Shown here in pieces: positions 55,305 through 63,738 of a DNA stretch of 64,000 bases. The position numbers and the translations under genes were made by a program. Under the pieces are notes generated by a model, which saw nothing but the letters and a program-made list of their open reading frames with translations, did not search any database and was not told the DNA's origin. Source of the DNA: Thermodesulfobacterium sp. (GTDB lineage: Bacteria > Desulfobacterota > Thermodesulfobacteria > Thermodesulfobacteriales > Thermodesulfobacteriaceae); contig JACDNX010000002.1 of NCBI GenBank assembly GCA_017656385.1, positions 1 to 64,000 on the forward strand, read 5' to 3'. Within the stretch, counting starts at the first letter, position 1. Each line of letters opens with the position of its first letter.

Positions 55305-56683
55305 TCTTTTAATTCCTTTTTAAGATCAAGTTCTTTTATTTTCTTTTGTAAATAAGCCCTTTCTAAGCCTATTTCTCTTGCAGTTTGAGATACATTGCCT
55401 TTATGTTCCAGAAGTTTTCTTTTAAGAAATTCTTTTTCAAAGAGAAGTTTGGCAGTTTTGTAATTTTTTTCTTTAAACCAAGGATCAGAACTTTCTTGAA
55501 TTCCTCTCTTTTGTTTAATTGCATTTTTAAAATCCCCAGGCAAATCATTGTAACTTATTTCGTGTGAGGAGGACATTATAACAAGTCTTTCTATAAAGTT
55601 TTTAAGTTCTCTTACATTTCCAGGCCAGCTGTATTCAATCAGAGCCTCCATGGCATCTTTTTTAATAATCTTCTTTTCTGAACCTATTTTGTAACTAAAC
55701 TCTTCCAGAAATTCTTCCACTAAAATAGGAATGTCTTCTTTTCTTTCTCTTAATGGAGGTATATAGATGGGGAAGACATTTATTCGAAAAAACAAATCTT
55801 CTCTAAATTTTCCTTTTTTGATTTCTTTTTCTAAGTCTTTATTAGTAGCTGAAATTATTCTTACATTAATCTCTACAGGTTTGTTACTGCCCAAGCGTTC
55901 AAATTTTTTTTCCTGTAAAACCCTTAACAGCTTTGCTTGAGCCTCAGGGCTTAAATCTCCGATTTCATCTAAAAATAAAGTGCCTTTATGAGCTATTTCA
56001 AGTTTACCTTTTTTATAAGTTTGTGCCCCTGTGAAAGCTCCCTTTTCGTATCCGAAAAGCTCGGATTCTATAAGAGTTTCCGGAATCGCTGCACAGTTTA
56101 TTTCAACAAAAGCCTCTTTAGCTCTTTTGGAATATAAGTGAATAAGTTTTGCCACTACTTCTTTACCAACTCCTGATTCTCCCTGAATTAATACAGTAGT
56201 ATCTGTGGGAGCAACCTTTACGATAAGCTCCCTTATCTTTTGAATAGCCGGTGAAATTCCTGAAAGCTTTACTTCTCCAAAGATGTTTTCTCTAAGCCTC
56301 TTGTTTTCTTCTTCTAAAAGGGCTATCTTAAAAGCATTTTCTACAGTAACAATTACTCTTTCATAGGAAAGAGGTTTTTCCAGAAAATCAAAAGCTCCCA
56401 TTTTGATCGCCTTTACTGCTGTTTCAATGTTTCCGTGTCCTGAAATTACTATAATTTGAACCTCTGGATATGTGCTCTTTACTTTTTCTAAGACCTCAAA
56501 TCCATCAATATCTTTTAACCACAGATCAAGAAGAAGAACTTTTGGTTGTTTGAGGTTTATTTCTTTTAAAAGTTCCTTCCCCCAGAGAAAACTTTTTACT
56601 TGGAAATTTTCATCCTTAAGAATATCCTCTAAAACTTCCAGTATTCCCTTTTCATCATCTAAGATCCAAATCTCTCCTTTCAT
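55301..56683 (-). CDS. NtrX-like sigma54-dependent response regulator
   Basis: 460 residues. The receiver domain has the acidic pair D9-D10 and phospho-acceptor D53 (LLDLWLKD); the AAA+ domain has Walker A GESGVGKE, the sigma54-contact loop GAFTGA and the Walker B FLDEIGDL; the C-terminal Fis-type helix-turn-helix ends in NVSQTAREIGLERAYLQKKIKEL. It activates transcription with sigma54 on phosphorylation. Length and C-terminus fit NtrX. The NtrY-like kinase at 38090 has no regulator beside it, so the two may pair although 15 kb apart. No sigma54 gene is in this window. Confidence 0.9.
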   Translation of the reverse strand: MKGEIWILDDEKGILEVLEDILKDENFQVKSFLWGKELLKEINLKQPKVLLLDLWLKDIDGFEVLEKVKSTYPEVQIIVISGHGNIETAVKAIKMGAFDFLEKPLSYERVIVTVENAFKIALLEEENKRLRENIFGEVKLSGISPAIQKIRELIVKVAPTDTTVLIQGESGVGKEVVAKLIHLYSKRAKEAFVEINCAAIPETLIESELFGYEKGAFTGAQTYKKGKLEIAHKGTLFLDEIGDLSPEAQAKLLRVLQEKKFERLGSNKPVEINVRIISATNKDLEKEIKKGKFREDLFFRINVFPIYIPPLRERKEDIPILVEEFLEEFSYKIGSEKKIIKKDAMEALIEYSWPGNVRELKNFIERLVIMSSSHEISYNDLPGDFKNAIKQKRGIQESSDPWFKEKNYKTAKLLFEKEFLKRKLLEHKGNVSQTAREIGLERAYLQKKIKELDLKKELKD

Positions 56684-56800
56684 TCTGAAATTAATATTAT
56701 TATTTTCTAATCACCTTGTCAACAATTTTTAATACTTCTAAAAATCTGATAATAACTCGTTAACATATTTTTTTAATAAGATTGACAAAAAAGACTTTTA

Positions 56801-56815
56801 TGTTAATGGTTAACA
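56801..56815. promoter_or_regulatory. Palindromic operator candidate upstream of DUF1284/TonB receptor
   Basis: TGTTAA-TGG-TTAACA, a perfect six-base inverted repeat, placed 13 bases after a TTGACA (56782-56787), that is, over the expected -10. A further TTAACA (56760-56765) and an AACA-n4-TGTT element (about 56834-56845) lie nearby. The half-sites resemble FNR/CRP-family sites only loosely. The 197-base gap also includes the upstream region of the divergent regulator gene. Confidence 0.4.
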
Positions 56816-56880
56816 ATGCAATTAAAATATATTAACAAAAATGTTCTTTCACTCTTCTACCCTTTTAAAACTGATTAGCA

Positions 56881-57240
56881 ATGCTAAGAATTAGAGGGCA
56901 TCATCTTCTTTGTTTACAGTTTTTTGAGGGAAAGGGATATAGTGAAAGGTTTGTAAATAATATAGAAAATGTGGTTAAGAGATTGAGAAGAGGAGAAAGG
57001 ATAAAGATAGTTAGAGGAAAGGACGATATATGCAGTTTTTGTCCCCATCTGAATAATGGTGAATGCACCTTAGATGAAAAAGTTTACAAAAAAGATAAAA
57101 GTGTTCTTAAACTTTTTCATCTAAATTCTGGAGATATAGTTTCATGGGATAGAGTTGTTGATATCTTTAAAAGCCTTTCAAAAAAAGACTTTTTGAATAT
57201 CTGTAAAAATTGTCTTTGGAAAGACATTTGTCTTAAATAA
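56881..57240 (+). CDS. DUF1284 cysteine-rich protein
   Basis: 119 residues. It begins LRIRGHHLLCLQFFEGKGYS, the DUF1284 hallmark (HHLLCLQ), and has two Cys clusters, CSFCPHLNNGEC in the middle and CKNCLWKDIC at the end, which could hold a metal or Fe-S cluster. Function unknown in the family. It lies 15 bases before the TonB receptor start and is probably co-transcribed; a possible link with metal or cofactor uptake is inference. Confidence 0.75.
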   Translation: MLRIRGHHLLCLQFFEGKGYSERFVNNIENVVKRLRRGERIKIVRGKDDICSFCPHLNNGECTLDEKVYKKDKSVLKLFHLNSGDIVSWDRVVDIFKSLSKKDFLNICKNCLWKDICLK

Positions 57241-57255
57241 AAAAGAGGGGTGTGT

Positions 57256-59022
57256 ATGAGAGGTAGTAGAGAAATTGTTTTACTAATGTTAACCCTAAAT
57301 ATTTTTAGCATTAACAAAAGTGCTTTATCTTCTGAAATTAGCTCTTATCTTTTAGAAGAGGTAAAAGTGGTTTCTCCTGCAAAAACAAAGAATCTGGAAA
57401 AGATAAGTCAGGAGGTCAAGATAATAAAAGGAAAGGAAGTTCTGGAGTTTGGACCTGAGATATTTTCAGCACTTGAGTTAAAGGAAAGAGGAGCCTTTGG
57501 AGTTCAGTCTGATCTTTCTATAAGAGGAACAACTTTTGAACAAAATTTAGTTACTTTTGAAGGAATAAGGCTTTCTGATCCACAAACAGCGCATCACTTA
57601 ATGAACTTTCCTTGGGAGAAAGATATTTTAGAAAGTATAGAAATTCTTTCGGGGGGAGCAAGTGCTATTTATGGACCAGGAGGTTTTGGTGGTGCAGTTA
57701 ATTTTAATCTTAAACCCTCAGCTCCAGGCTTGAAAATATTGGCTGAATATGGTAGCTATGATTATAAGAATATTTTTGGAAACTTGGGGTTTTCTACTCC
57801 CTTTTCACCTTTTAACTTAATTTTTTCTCAAAAGAAAGCTAATGGCTTTATATGGAATAGAGATTTTGACATTAGAAGTTTCAATCTTTACACCAAAGAT
57901 GAGAAAAAAGTTATATACTATGGATTTCAGGAAAAGGATTTTGGAGCAAGAAATTTTTATACTACAAAATGGGATACCGAATGGGAACAAACAAAAACTC
58001 ATCTATTTTTAGCCAAGAAAAACATATATGGTGGCAGCTGGTTTTTGGAACCGATTTTACTTTACAGGATAAATTACGATGTCTATCTTCTGGACAGGAA
58101 AAATCCTGAATTTTACAAAAATAGTCATAAATCTCAGATTATTCGTATAAATTTACCTTTGAGATATGATACTTCATTAGCTGAATACCTTTTAGGAACA
58201 GAACTTTCTTACGAAACTCTTGATAGTTCAAGACTTGGAGACCACTTAAGAAGGGGAGCTGGTTTTTATTTGTGGATATATCCCAAAATAAGTTCCAAAT
58301 TTTTCCCCAGCATAGGATTGCGTTATGATACTATAATTCATAATAAAGACATGTTTTCTTACAATTTAGGATTCGCTTATCTTTTAAAACCTGACTTAAA
58401 GTTGAGAGGTTCTTTTGGTTTCTCTTATAGAATACCAAGTTTTACAGAGTTTTATTACGATTCTCCTACCATAAAAGGTAATTCCTCTCTCTCTCCCGAA
58501 AAAGCTTATAATATAGAAGCTGGTTTTGATTACAGTAGAAAGAGACTCACATTTTCTGGAACTGTTTTTTACAGACACGGAAAGGATATCATAGACTGGA
58601 TAGCACAGGGAGGCATTATCCAGGCTCAAAATATAGAAACTTTAAAAACCACTGGCTTTACCTTGGATGGCAAGGTAATTTTAAAAAATTTCAGTCCTTT
58701 TGTAAGTTATACCTATTTGAATCAGGTAGCTGAAAATTTATCAAGTGCCCGTTATAAAGGAAGTTATTTAAGACATAACCTTATCTTAGGAATTTCAGCA
58801 ATTCTTCCTTGGGATCTGGAGTTTTTTGGAAGTTTAAACTATAGAAAGTATTATAAAAGAGATAGTGTGTTTTTGGCTAATTTGAAAATTAGAAAAGTGC
58901 TACATAAAAACATTGTCTATTCTTTCTGGATAAATAATCTTTTTGATGAGGAATATACAGAGGTGGGAGAAGTAATAGCTCCTCCCCAATGGATAGGAAA
59001 TGGTCTGGAGATAAGATTTTAG
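57256..59022 (+). CDS. TonB-dependent outer-membrane receptor
   Basis: 588 residues from ATG 57256, chosen because GAGGGG lies six bases upstream; a GTG two codons earlier lacks this spacing. A signal-like N-terminus is followed by a plug domain (VSPAKTKNLEKISQEVKII, SIRGTTFEQNLVTFEGI, ILSGGASAIYGPGGFGGAVNF) and a beta barrel of alternating aromatic strands, ending in Phe (NGLEIRF) as outer-membrane barrels do. Short for a siderophore receptor (typically 650-750); size and plug are closer to BtuB-like or corrinoid/heme/metal receptors. The ligand is not known. The TonB box is not clear; LEEVKVVS may serve. Confidence 0.88.
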   Translation: MRGSREIVLLMLTLNIFSINKSALSSEISSYLLEEVKVVSPAKTKNLEKISQEVKIIKGKEVLEFGPEIFSALELKERGAFGVQSDLSIRGTTFEQNLVTFEGIRLSDPQTAHHLMNFPWEKDILESIEILSGGASAIYGPGGFGGAVNFNLKPSAPGLKILAEYGSYDYKNIFGNLGFSTPFSPFNLIFSQKKANGFIWNRDFDIRSFNLYTKDEKKVIYYGFQEKDFGARNFYTTKWDTEWEQTKTHLFLAKKNIYGGSWFLEPILLYRINYDVYLLDRKNPEFYKNSHKSQIIRINLPLRYDTSLAEYLLGTELSYETLDSSRLGDHLRRGAGFYLWIYPKISSKFFPSIGLRYDTIIHNKDMFSYNLGFAYLLKPDLKLRGSFGFSYRIPSFTEFYYDSPTIKGNSSLSPEKAYNIEAGFDYSRKRLTFSGTVFYRHGKDIIDWIAQGGIIQAQNIETLKTTGFTLDGKVILKNFSPFVSYTYLNQVAENLSSARYKGSYLRHNLILGISAILPWDLEFFGSLNYRKYYKRDSVFLANLKIRKVLHKNIVYSFWINNLFDEEYTEVGEVIAPPQWIGNGLEIRF

Positions 59023-59030
59023 AGAACAAA

Positions 59031-59046
59031 GGGGCTTAAAAGCCCC
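59031..59046. terminator. Bidirectional hairpin terminator between TonB receptor and rubrerythrin
   Basis: GGGGCTT-AA-AAGCCCC, nearly all stem. Read on the minus strand it follows the rubrerythrin stop and is followed by TTTGTT, a weak U-tract; on the plus strand the downstream sequence is AT-rich but not a T-run. It is the clearest intrinsic-terminator-like hairpin I noticed. Confidence 0.6.
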
Positions 59047-59051
59047 TATTA

Positions 59052-59630
59052 TTACCAATTTTCACAGATCAATTCAAAATATGCTTGTGGATGGTCACAA
59101 GCGGGGCATTTTTTCGGTGCTTCTAATCCCTTATGGATATATCCACAGTTTCTGCATCTCCAAATTACTTCTATTTTTTTCTTAAAAACTGTGCCCTCTT
59201 TTAAGTTTTGTGCCAGGGCTAAGTATCTTTTTTCGTGAAACTTTTCAGCAACAGCAATTGCTTCAAATACTTTAGCAATTTCTTCAAATCCTTCCTCTCT
59301 TGCTATTTTAGCAAAAGAAGGATACATTACTGAATATTCATAGTTTTCTCCTTTGGCTGCATGTAAAAGATTTTCTAAAGTGTTTCCTATTTTACCAGCA
59401 GGGAATTTTGCGGTTATTTCTACTTCTCCACCCTCTAAAAATTTAAAAAGTCTTTTAGCATGTTCCTTTTCTTGATTAGCGGTTTCTTCAAAAATAAAAG
59501 AGATTTGGTCAAAGCCCTCTTTTTTAGCAACAGAACTGAAATAAGTGTAACGATTTCTTGCTTGAGATTCTCCTGCAAAGGCAATTAGAAGGTTCTTCTC
59601 TGTTTGAGTTCCCTTAACGCTTTCCCTCAT
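59052..59630 (-). CDS. rbr: Rubrerythrin
   Basis: 192 residues; a peroxide-reducing di-iron protein of anaerobes. The ferritin-like domain has the ExxH-type motifs [13 protein letters not shown] and [14 protein letters not shown] with matching Glu near residues 21 and 98; the C-terminal rubredoxin domain binds iron with C159, C162, C175 and C178. It accepts electrons from NAD(P)H via rubredoxin and reduces H2O2 to water. AAAGGAGGCAGCT lies upstream. An A/T palindrome in the promoter may bind a peroxide regulator. Confidence 0.95.
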   Translation of the reverse strand: MRESVKGTQTEKNLLIAFAGESQARNRYTYFSSVAKKEGFDQISFIFEETANQEKEHAKRLFKFLEGGEVEITAKFPAGKIGNTLENLLHAAKGENYEYSVMYPSFAKIAREEGFEEIAKVFEAIAVAEKFHEKRYLALAQNLKEGTVFKKKIEVIWRCRNCGYIHKGLEAPKKCPACDHPQAYFELICENW

Positions 59631-59654
59631 AGCTGCCTCCTTTTATAAATTTTT

Positions 59655-59675
59655 ATTTAAAATTCAATTTAAAAT
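59655..59675. promoter_or_regulatory. Near-perfect palindrome in the rubrerythrin promoter
   Basis: A ten-base arm ATTTAAAATT, a central C and AATTTAAAAT: nine of ten pairs match. It lies between a minus-strand TTGACA (59698-59703) and the rubrerythrin ribosome site. Form and place resemble PerR/Fur-type operators, but A/T palindromes arise easily in this genome. Confidence 0.35.
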
Positions 59676-59825
59676 AAAAATTTCTTTTGTCAAGAAGGTT
59701 TATAAATTTTTTATAATTGATTGATGAATTAAGAAGAAAAACGATAAAAAATATTGTATTACAGAAATTTTTTAATTTTAATTCTGGATACTTCTAATTT
59801 ATTAAAAAATTTTTCAGAAAAAAAC

Positions 59826-59853
59826 TTGACAAATAATTTTTATGATATATTTT
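59826..59853 (+). promoter_or_regulatory. sigma70-type promoter for the speD operon
   Basis: A perfect TTGACA (59826-59831), a 16-base spacer and TATTTT (59848-59853, 4 of 6). It is 45 bases before the speD ATG, which has an AAAGGGGGG ribosome site. The divergent gap to rubrerythrin (267 bases) holds nothing else clear. Confidence 0.55.
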
Positions 59854-59897
59854 AAAAGCCGTTCTCATATCTTCCAATTTTAAAAGGGGGGATAAAA

Positions 59898-60353
59898 ATG
59901 AAAAACACCAAAAACATAGAAAAATTTGAATATGGTTTTGGTCAGCATCTTATTATAGATGGATATGGAGCCAATAGAGAAAAGCTTATGGATCTTGATT
60001 TTATATATAATTTTTTGAGTAAATATCCTGAAGAGATTGAGATGACCAAGATAATGCCCCCCTATGTTTTTAAATATTATGCTCCAGTGCCTGAAGATTG
60101 GGGGATTTCTGGATTTGTAATCATTGCTGAAAGCCATATCAGCATTCACACCTTCCCAGAAAAACTATATTTAAGTGTAGATGTTTTTTCCTGCAAACCG
60201 TTTGATGCAGACAAAGCTATTAGAGACATTACACAAATTTTTGAAATTAAAAAGAGCGAGATAAAGTTTTTTGATAGAGGTTTAGAATTTCCTCGTTCCA
60301 TCAGAGCAGTTGAGAATTTTATTCGCATGGAAAGAAAGGATCTCATATTATAA
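59898..60353 (+). CDS. speD: S-adenosylmethionine decarboxylase proenzyme
   Basis: 151 residues. SpeD self-cleaves before a Ser that becomes the pyruvoyl cofactor; here ESHISIHTFPE gives Ser79, with the conserved His and the downstream YLSVDVFSC. The product, decarboxylated AdoMet, donates aminopropyl groups for spermidine and longer polyamines. The N-terminal part (about 60 residues before VPEDWGISG) is longer than in the short Thermotoga-type enzymes. First gene of an operon with speB three bases away. No SpeE is in the window. Confidence 0.93.
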   Translation: MKNTKNIEKFEYGFGQHLIIDGYGANREKLMDLDFIYNFLSKYPEEIEMTKIMPPYVFKYYAPVPEDWGISGFVIIAESHISIHTFPEKLYLSVDVFSCKPFDADKAIRDITQIFEIKKSEIKFFDRGLEFPRSIRAVENFIRMERKDLIL

Positions 60354-60356
60354 AAA

Positions 60357-61220
60357 ATGAAACTCACCTTTTTAGGGCTACCTGATCATCCTGAAGCCAA
60401 GGTAGCCCTCATTCCTGCACCTTTAGAAGTTACCACCTCTTGGCAAAAGGGAACAAAAGAAGCTCCTACTGAAATTCTTAAGGTCAGTCCTAACTTGGAA
60501 TTTTTTGATGAAGAAACAAATCTTGAGCCCCAAGAGGTTTTGGGTTTCTTTACTTATCCAGTTCCTGAACTTCCTTTTGATATAAAAAAAGCTCTTGATT
60601 TAATTTCAGAAAATGTAAGAGAAACTTTAAAAGAAAAGAAATTTCCTGTAGTTATAGGAGGAGAACATACAGTTACTCTGGGAAGTGTGAAAGTTTTAAA
60701 GGAATTTTATAAAAATTTAAAAATTTTACATCTTGATGCTCATTTAGATTTAAGAGAAGAATATTTAGGTAGCAGTATTTCACATGCTACAGTAATGAGA
60801 AGAATTTATGAAATGGGGATTCCGGTTTTGAGTGTGGGAGTAAGAACTCTGTGTAAAGAAGAATATGAATTTATAAAAAAAGTTAAATTCCCTGTTTTGT
60901 GGATGAAAGAACTTAAAGAAAATTGGGAGGAAGGTATAAAAAAATTGGAGAATTTTGTTAAAGAAGGTGAAATTTATCTATCCTTAGATGTGGATGTTTT
61001 TGATCCTTCACTTGCTCCTGGAGTGGGTACTCCTGAACCCGGAGGATTAGATTGGTATGAATTTTTGCAAATTCTTAAATTGGTGGTTAGATATAATTTG
61101 ATAGGAATGGACATAGTTGAGGTAAAACCTTCTTCAGGAAATGCTATTACGGAATACTTAGCAGCTAAAATAATTTTTAAGGTTTCTTCCTATCTGGCAA
61201 AAAAGTATGAAACCTTTTGA
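60357..61220 (+). CDS. Agmatinase/arginase-family ureohydrolase (SpeB-like)
   Basis: 287 residues of the Mn-dependent arginase fold. Metal-binding motifs: GGEHTVTLG, HLDAHLDLR and SLDVDVFDPS; GVGTPEPGGL is the substrate-loop signature of agmatinases. Reaction: removal of urea from agmatine to give putrescine. Beside speD the substrate could instead be N1-aminopropylagmatine, giving spermidine directly, as in Thermus; this is inference. No ribosome site is visible three bases after speD, so coupling is likely. Its last 14 bases overlap the HD gene. Confidence 0.88.
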   Translation: MKLTFLGLPDHPEAKVALIPAPLEVTTSWQKGTKEAPTEILKVSPNLEFFDEETNLEPQEVLGFFTYPVPELPFDIKKALDLISENVRETLKEKKFPVVIGGEHTVTLGSVKVLKEFYKNLKILHLDAHLDLREEYLGSSISHATVMRRIYEMGIPVLSVGVRTLCKEEYEFIKKVKFPVLWMKELKENWEEGIKKLENFVKEGEIYLSLDVDVFDPSLAPGVGTPEPGGLDWYEFLQILKLVVRYNLIGMDIVEVKPSSGNAITEYLAAKIIFKVSSYLAKKYETF

Positions 61221-61803
61221 GAGATACGCTAAGCTTCTTTTTGAATCAGCTCTTTTAAAAAGAATACAAAGAACAGGATATGCCTATCTCGGAACAGGTG
61301 GAGAGAATGTAGCTTCTCATTCTTTCGGAGTGGCTTTTTGTGCATGGATTCTTTCGGAAATTTGTGATGATCAGATTGATAAAGAAAAGCTTTTTAAAAT
61401 GGCTTTAATTCACGATTTAGCAGAAACAAGAATAGGAGACTTTAATGCAGTAAATAAAATATACAACAAGGCAGATGAAAAAAAAGCTTTAGAAGATGCT
61501 TTTTCAAACACTTCATTAAAAGAAGAGGTGTTGTCTCTCTGGAAAGAATACAGAAATTTGAAAAATTTAGAAGCCAAACTGGTTCACGATGCTGATGTTA
61601 TTGATTTAATAATACAACTTAAGGAACAGAAGGACCTGAATAATCCATATGCAGATAAATGGATTGAATATGCTAAAAAAAGACTCATAACAGATGTTGC
61701 CAAAAAACTTGTTGAAGCAATTTTGAAAACAGAATGGTGTTCTTGGTGGTTAGAATATTTCATTAAAAATAATGAAAATACAGAACATAAAGAAAAAAAT
61801 TAG
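61207..61803 (+). CDS. HD-domain phosphohydrolase (YfbR/HDDC2-like)
   Basis: 198 residues with the HD superfamily signature: His in NVASHSFGVAF, HD in LIHDLAETRIGDF and Asp in LVHDADVIDL. The arrangement is that of 5'-deoxynucleotidases such as YfbR and of HDDC2 proteins, which remove phosphate from deoxynucleoside monophosphates using a divalent metal. Exact substrate unknown. It overlaps speB by 14 bases and the Fe-S protein gene by 32 bases. Confidence 0.82.
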   Translation: MKPFERYAKLLFESALLKRIQRTGYAYLGTGGENVASHSFGVAFCAWILSEICDDQIDKEKLFKMALIHDLAETRIGDFNAVNKIYNKADEKKALEDAFSNTSLKEEVLSLWKEYRNLKNLEAKLVHDADVIDLIIQLKEQKDLNNPYADKWIEYAKKRLITDVAKKLVEAILKTEWCSWWLEYFIKNNENTEHKEKN

Positions 61804-62812
61804 TTTATGCAATCGTTGTGGTAAATGTGTTCCTGTATGTCCTTCTTTTAGAATCTATAAAACTGAAGCTTTTTCCCCGAGAGGAAGACTTTTTTTAATT
61901 TCTCATGAAAAGGAGCATCAAAGTTTTGATTTTTGTCTTTTTTGTGAAAGATGTGAAAGAGTCTGTCCTCACAATATAAGTTTCCCCGAGGTTTATCTTG
62001 AAAAATTAAAAAGAAAGAAAAAAATAGTATTTTCTGAAAATATCCCCCATTTTATTTCTAAGGATCCTTTGCTATTTTTTTTAAGGATTAATAACTGGCT
62101 TCATTTAATAGATTTTAAAAAAGAGCAACAAGTTGAGTTTAGATATGGTGAAGGAGATATAGTCATATATGAGTCCTGTGGATTAAAGCATTTTTATCCT
62201 CAGGCTTTTAAAAAATTTGAGGAACATCTTAAAAAAAGAGGGATTAATGTAGGAATACCTCGGGGGCTTGTTTGCTGTGGAGCCATATTTTTAAACCTTG
62301 GATTAATCTCACAACTTAAAGAAAATGCTTTAAAGAATCTGGAAATCTTAGAAAAAACCAAAGGCCCTATTGTGGTATTTTGTGCTACCTGTTTGTGGAT
62401 GTTTAAAAAAATTTACCCTCAAATTTTCAAAGATACTGCTTATGAGGAAAGATTTTCTGAGCTTTCTCAAAGAGTTATTTCAGCCTATGGTTATCTTTCT
62501 TTGGAAATGGAGTCAGAACTGAGAGTTTTAGAAGAAAGAGCTTTAGATGAAAATGTTCTTTTTCATCTTCCCTGCCACTTGACAGAAGAATTTAATCTGG
62601 TAAAAAAGAAATTAGAGATAAAAGATTTTTGCTGTGGTTCAGCCAAGTTTTCTCTCTGGCTTAAAGGTTTTCAAAAAGAAAATAAAAGAGAATGGATTAA
62701 AAATTTAGAAACTAAAAGCATTTTAGCTACACATTGTACAGGGTGCTATTTAAATTTTAATTTACTTTTGAAAAGACCTCCTTTGGTTTGTCATTGGCTT
62801 GAACTTTTATGA
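61772..62812 (+). CDS. Fe-S protein with two ferredoxin clusters and two CCG domains (GlcF/LutA/HdrB-like)
   Basis: 346 residues. Two [4Fe-4S] ferredoxin motifs: C13-C16-C19-C23 (CNRCGKCVPVC) and C55-C58-C61-C65 (CLFCERCERVC). Two CCG-type domains follow: the first with YESCG, VCCGAIFLNLG and FCATCLWM, the second with HLPCHLT, FCCGSAKFS and ATHCTGCYLNF. This is the make-up of electron-transfer subunits of glycolate or lactate oxidases and heterodisulfide reductase-like complexes. No flavin subunit is adjacent; its partner is unknown. Starts inside the HD gene; four-base overlap with the radical SAM gene. Confidence 0.82.
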   Translation: MKIQNIKKKISLCNRCGKCVPVCPSFRIYKTEAFSPRGRLFLISHEKEHQSFDFCLFCERCERVCPHNISFPEVYLEKLKRKKKIVFSENIPHFISKDPLLFFLRINNWLHLIDFKKEQQVEFRYGEGDIVIYESCGLKHFYPQAFKKFEEHLKKRGINVGIPRGLVCCGAIFLNLGLISQLKENALKNLEILEKTKGPIVVFCATCLWMFKKIYPQIFKDTAYEERFSELSQRVISAYGYLSLEMESELRVLEERALDENVLFHLPCHLTEEFNLVKKKLEIKDFCCGSAKFSLWLKGFQKENKREWIKNLETKSILATHCTGCYLNFNLLLKRPPLVCHWLELL

Positions 62813-63738
62813 AAAAGTATCCTTCTTATTTGAATTTGCTTGATTCTGGAGAGTTTGATAAAAGGATAGAAGCACTTTATGAAAAGCTTTTTTCTTGCAC
62901 ACTATGTCCTAATGAATGCAAGGTAAACCGACTTAAAGGAGAAAAGGGTATTTGTAGAGTTACTGATAAACCTATGGTTTCAAGTTATGGTCCACACTTT
63001 GGTGAGGAAAGACCTCTTGTGGGTAAAAATGGGTCAGGAGCTATATTTTTTACCTACTGTAATCTATCTTGTGTTTATTGTCAGAACTGGGAGATTAGTC
63101 ATCTTGGGGAAGGAGATACGATTGATGTAGAGGAACTTGCAAAGATTATGATTATATTACAGATGTGGGGCTGTCATAATATAAATCTTGTCACACCAAC
63201 CCATCAAGTTCCTTTTATTGTAAAGGCTATAAAAATAGCAGCTGAAATGGGGCTAAATCTTCCCATTGTTTACAATTGCGGAGGATATGAGTCTCTTGAA
63301 ACTTTAAAACTTCTTGATGGAATAATAGATATTTACATGCCAGATATTAAATACATGGATGATAATGTAGCTTTAAGGCTTTCAAAAGTAAAAAATTATT
63401 CAAAGGTTGTCAAATCTGCTGTTAAAGAGATGCATAGACAGGTAGGGGATTTAGTAATAGAAAATGGAATTGCTAAAAAAGGTTTAATTGTAAGGCACCT
63501 TGTTTTGCCTGGAGACCTTTCCCAAACAGAAGAAGTGATTAAATTTATAAAAGAAGAAATTTCTCCTCATACTTACTTTAATCTTATGGATCAGTATAGG
63601 CCTTGCGGAGATGCTTGGAAGTATCCACCTCTTGAGAGAAAGATTACTAAAGAGGAATGGGAAGAAGCACTAAAATTAGCTTATAAATATGGTCTCACAA
63701 GGCTTGATGACAGAAGAGCAAGGTTCTGGGACTACTAA
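62809..63738 (+). CDS. Radical SAM protein of the PflX/COG1313 type
   Basis: 309 residues. The radical SAM cluster motif CNLSCVYC (C84, C88, C91) binds [4Fe-4S] and AdoMet; GGYESLETLKLLDG and IDIYMPDIKY are typical of the family related to pyruvate formate-lyase activases. The N-terminus has four more Cys (C30, C33, C37, C49) in CTLCPNEC...GICR, probably another cluster. COG1313 proteins have no settled substrate. No glycyl-radical enzyme gene is adjacent. Overlaps the Fe-S protein gene by four bases and the phosphatase gene by 32. Confidence 0.85.
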   Translation: MKKYPSYLNLLDSGEFDKRIEALYEKLFSCTLCPNECKVNRLKGEKGICRVTDKPMVSSYGPHFGEERPLVGKNGSGAIFFTYCNLSCVYCQNWEISHLGEGDTIDVEELAKIMIILQMWGCHNINLVTPTHQVPFIVKAIKIAAEMGLNLPIVYNCGGYESLETLKLLDGIIDIYMPDIKYMDDNVALRLSKVKNYSKVVKSAVKEMHRQVGDLVIENGIAKKGLIVRHLVLPGDLSQTEEVIKFIKEEISPHTYFNLMDQYRPCGDAWKYPPLERKITKEEWEEALKLAYKYGLTRLDDRRARFWDY

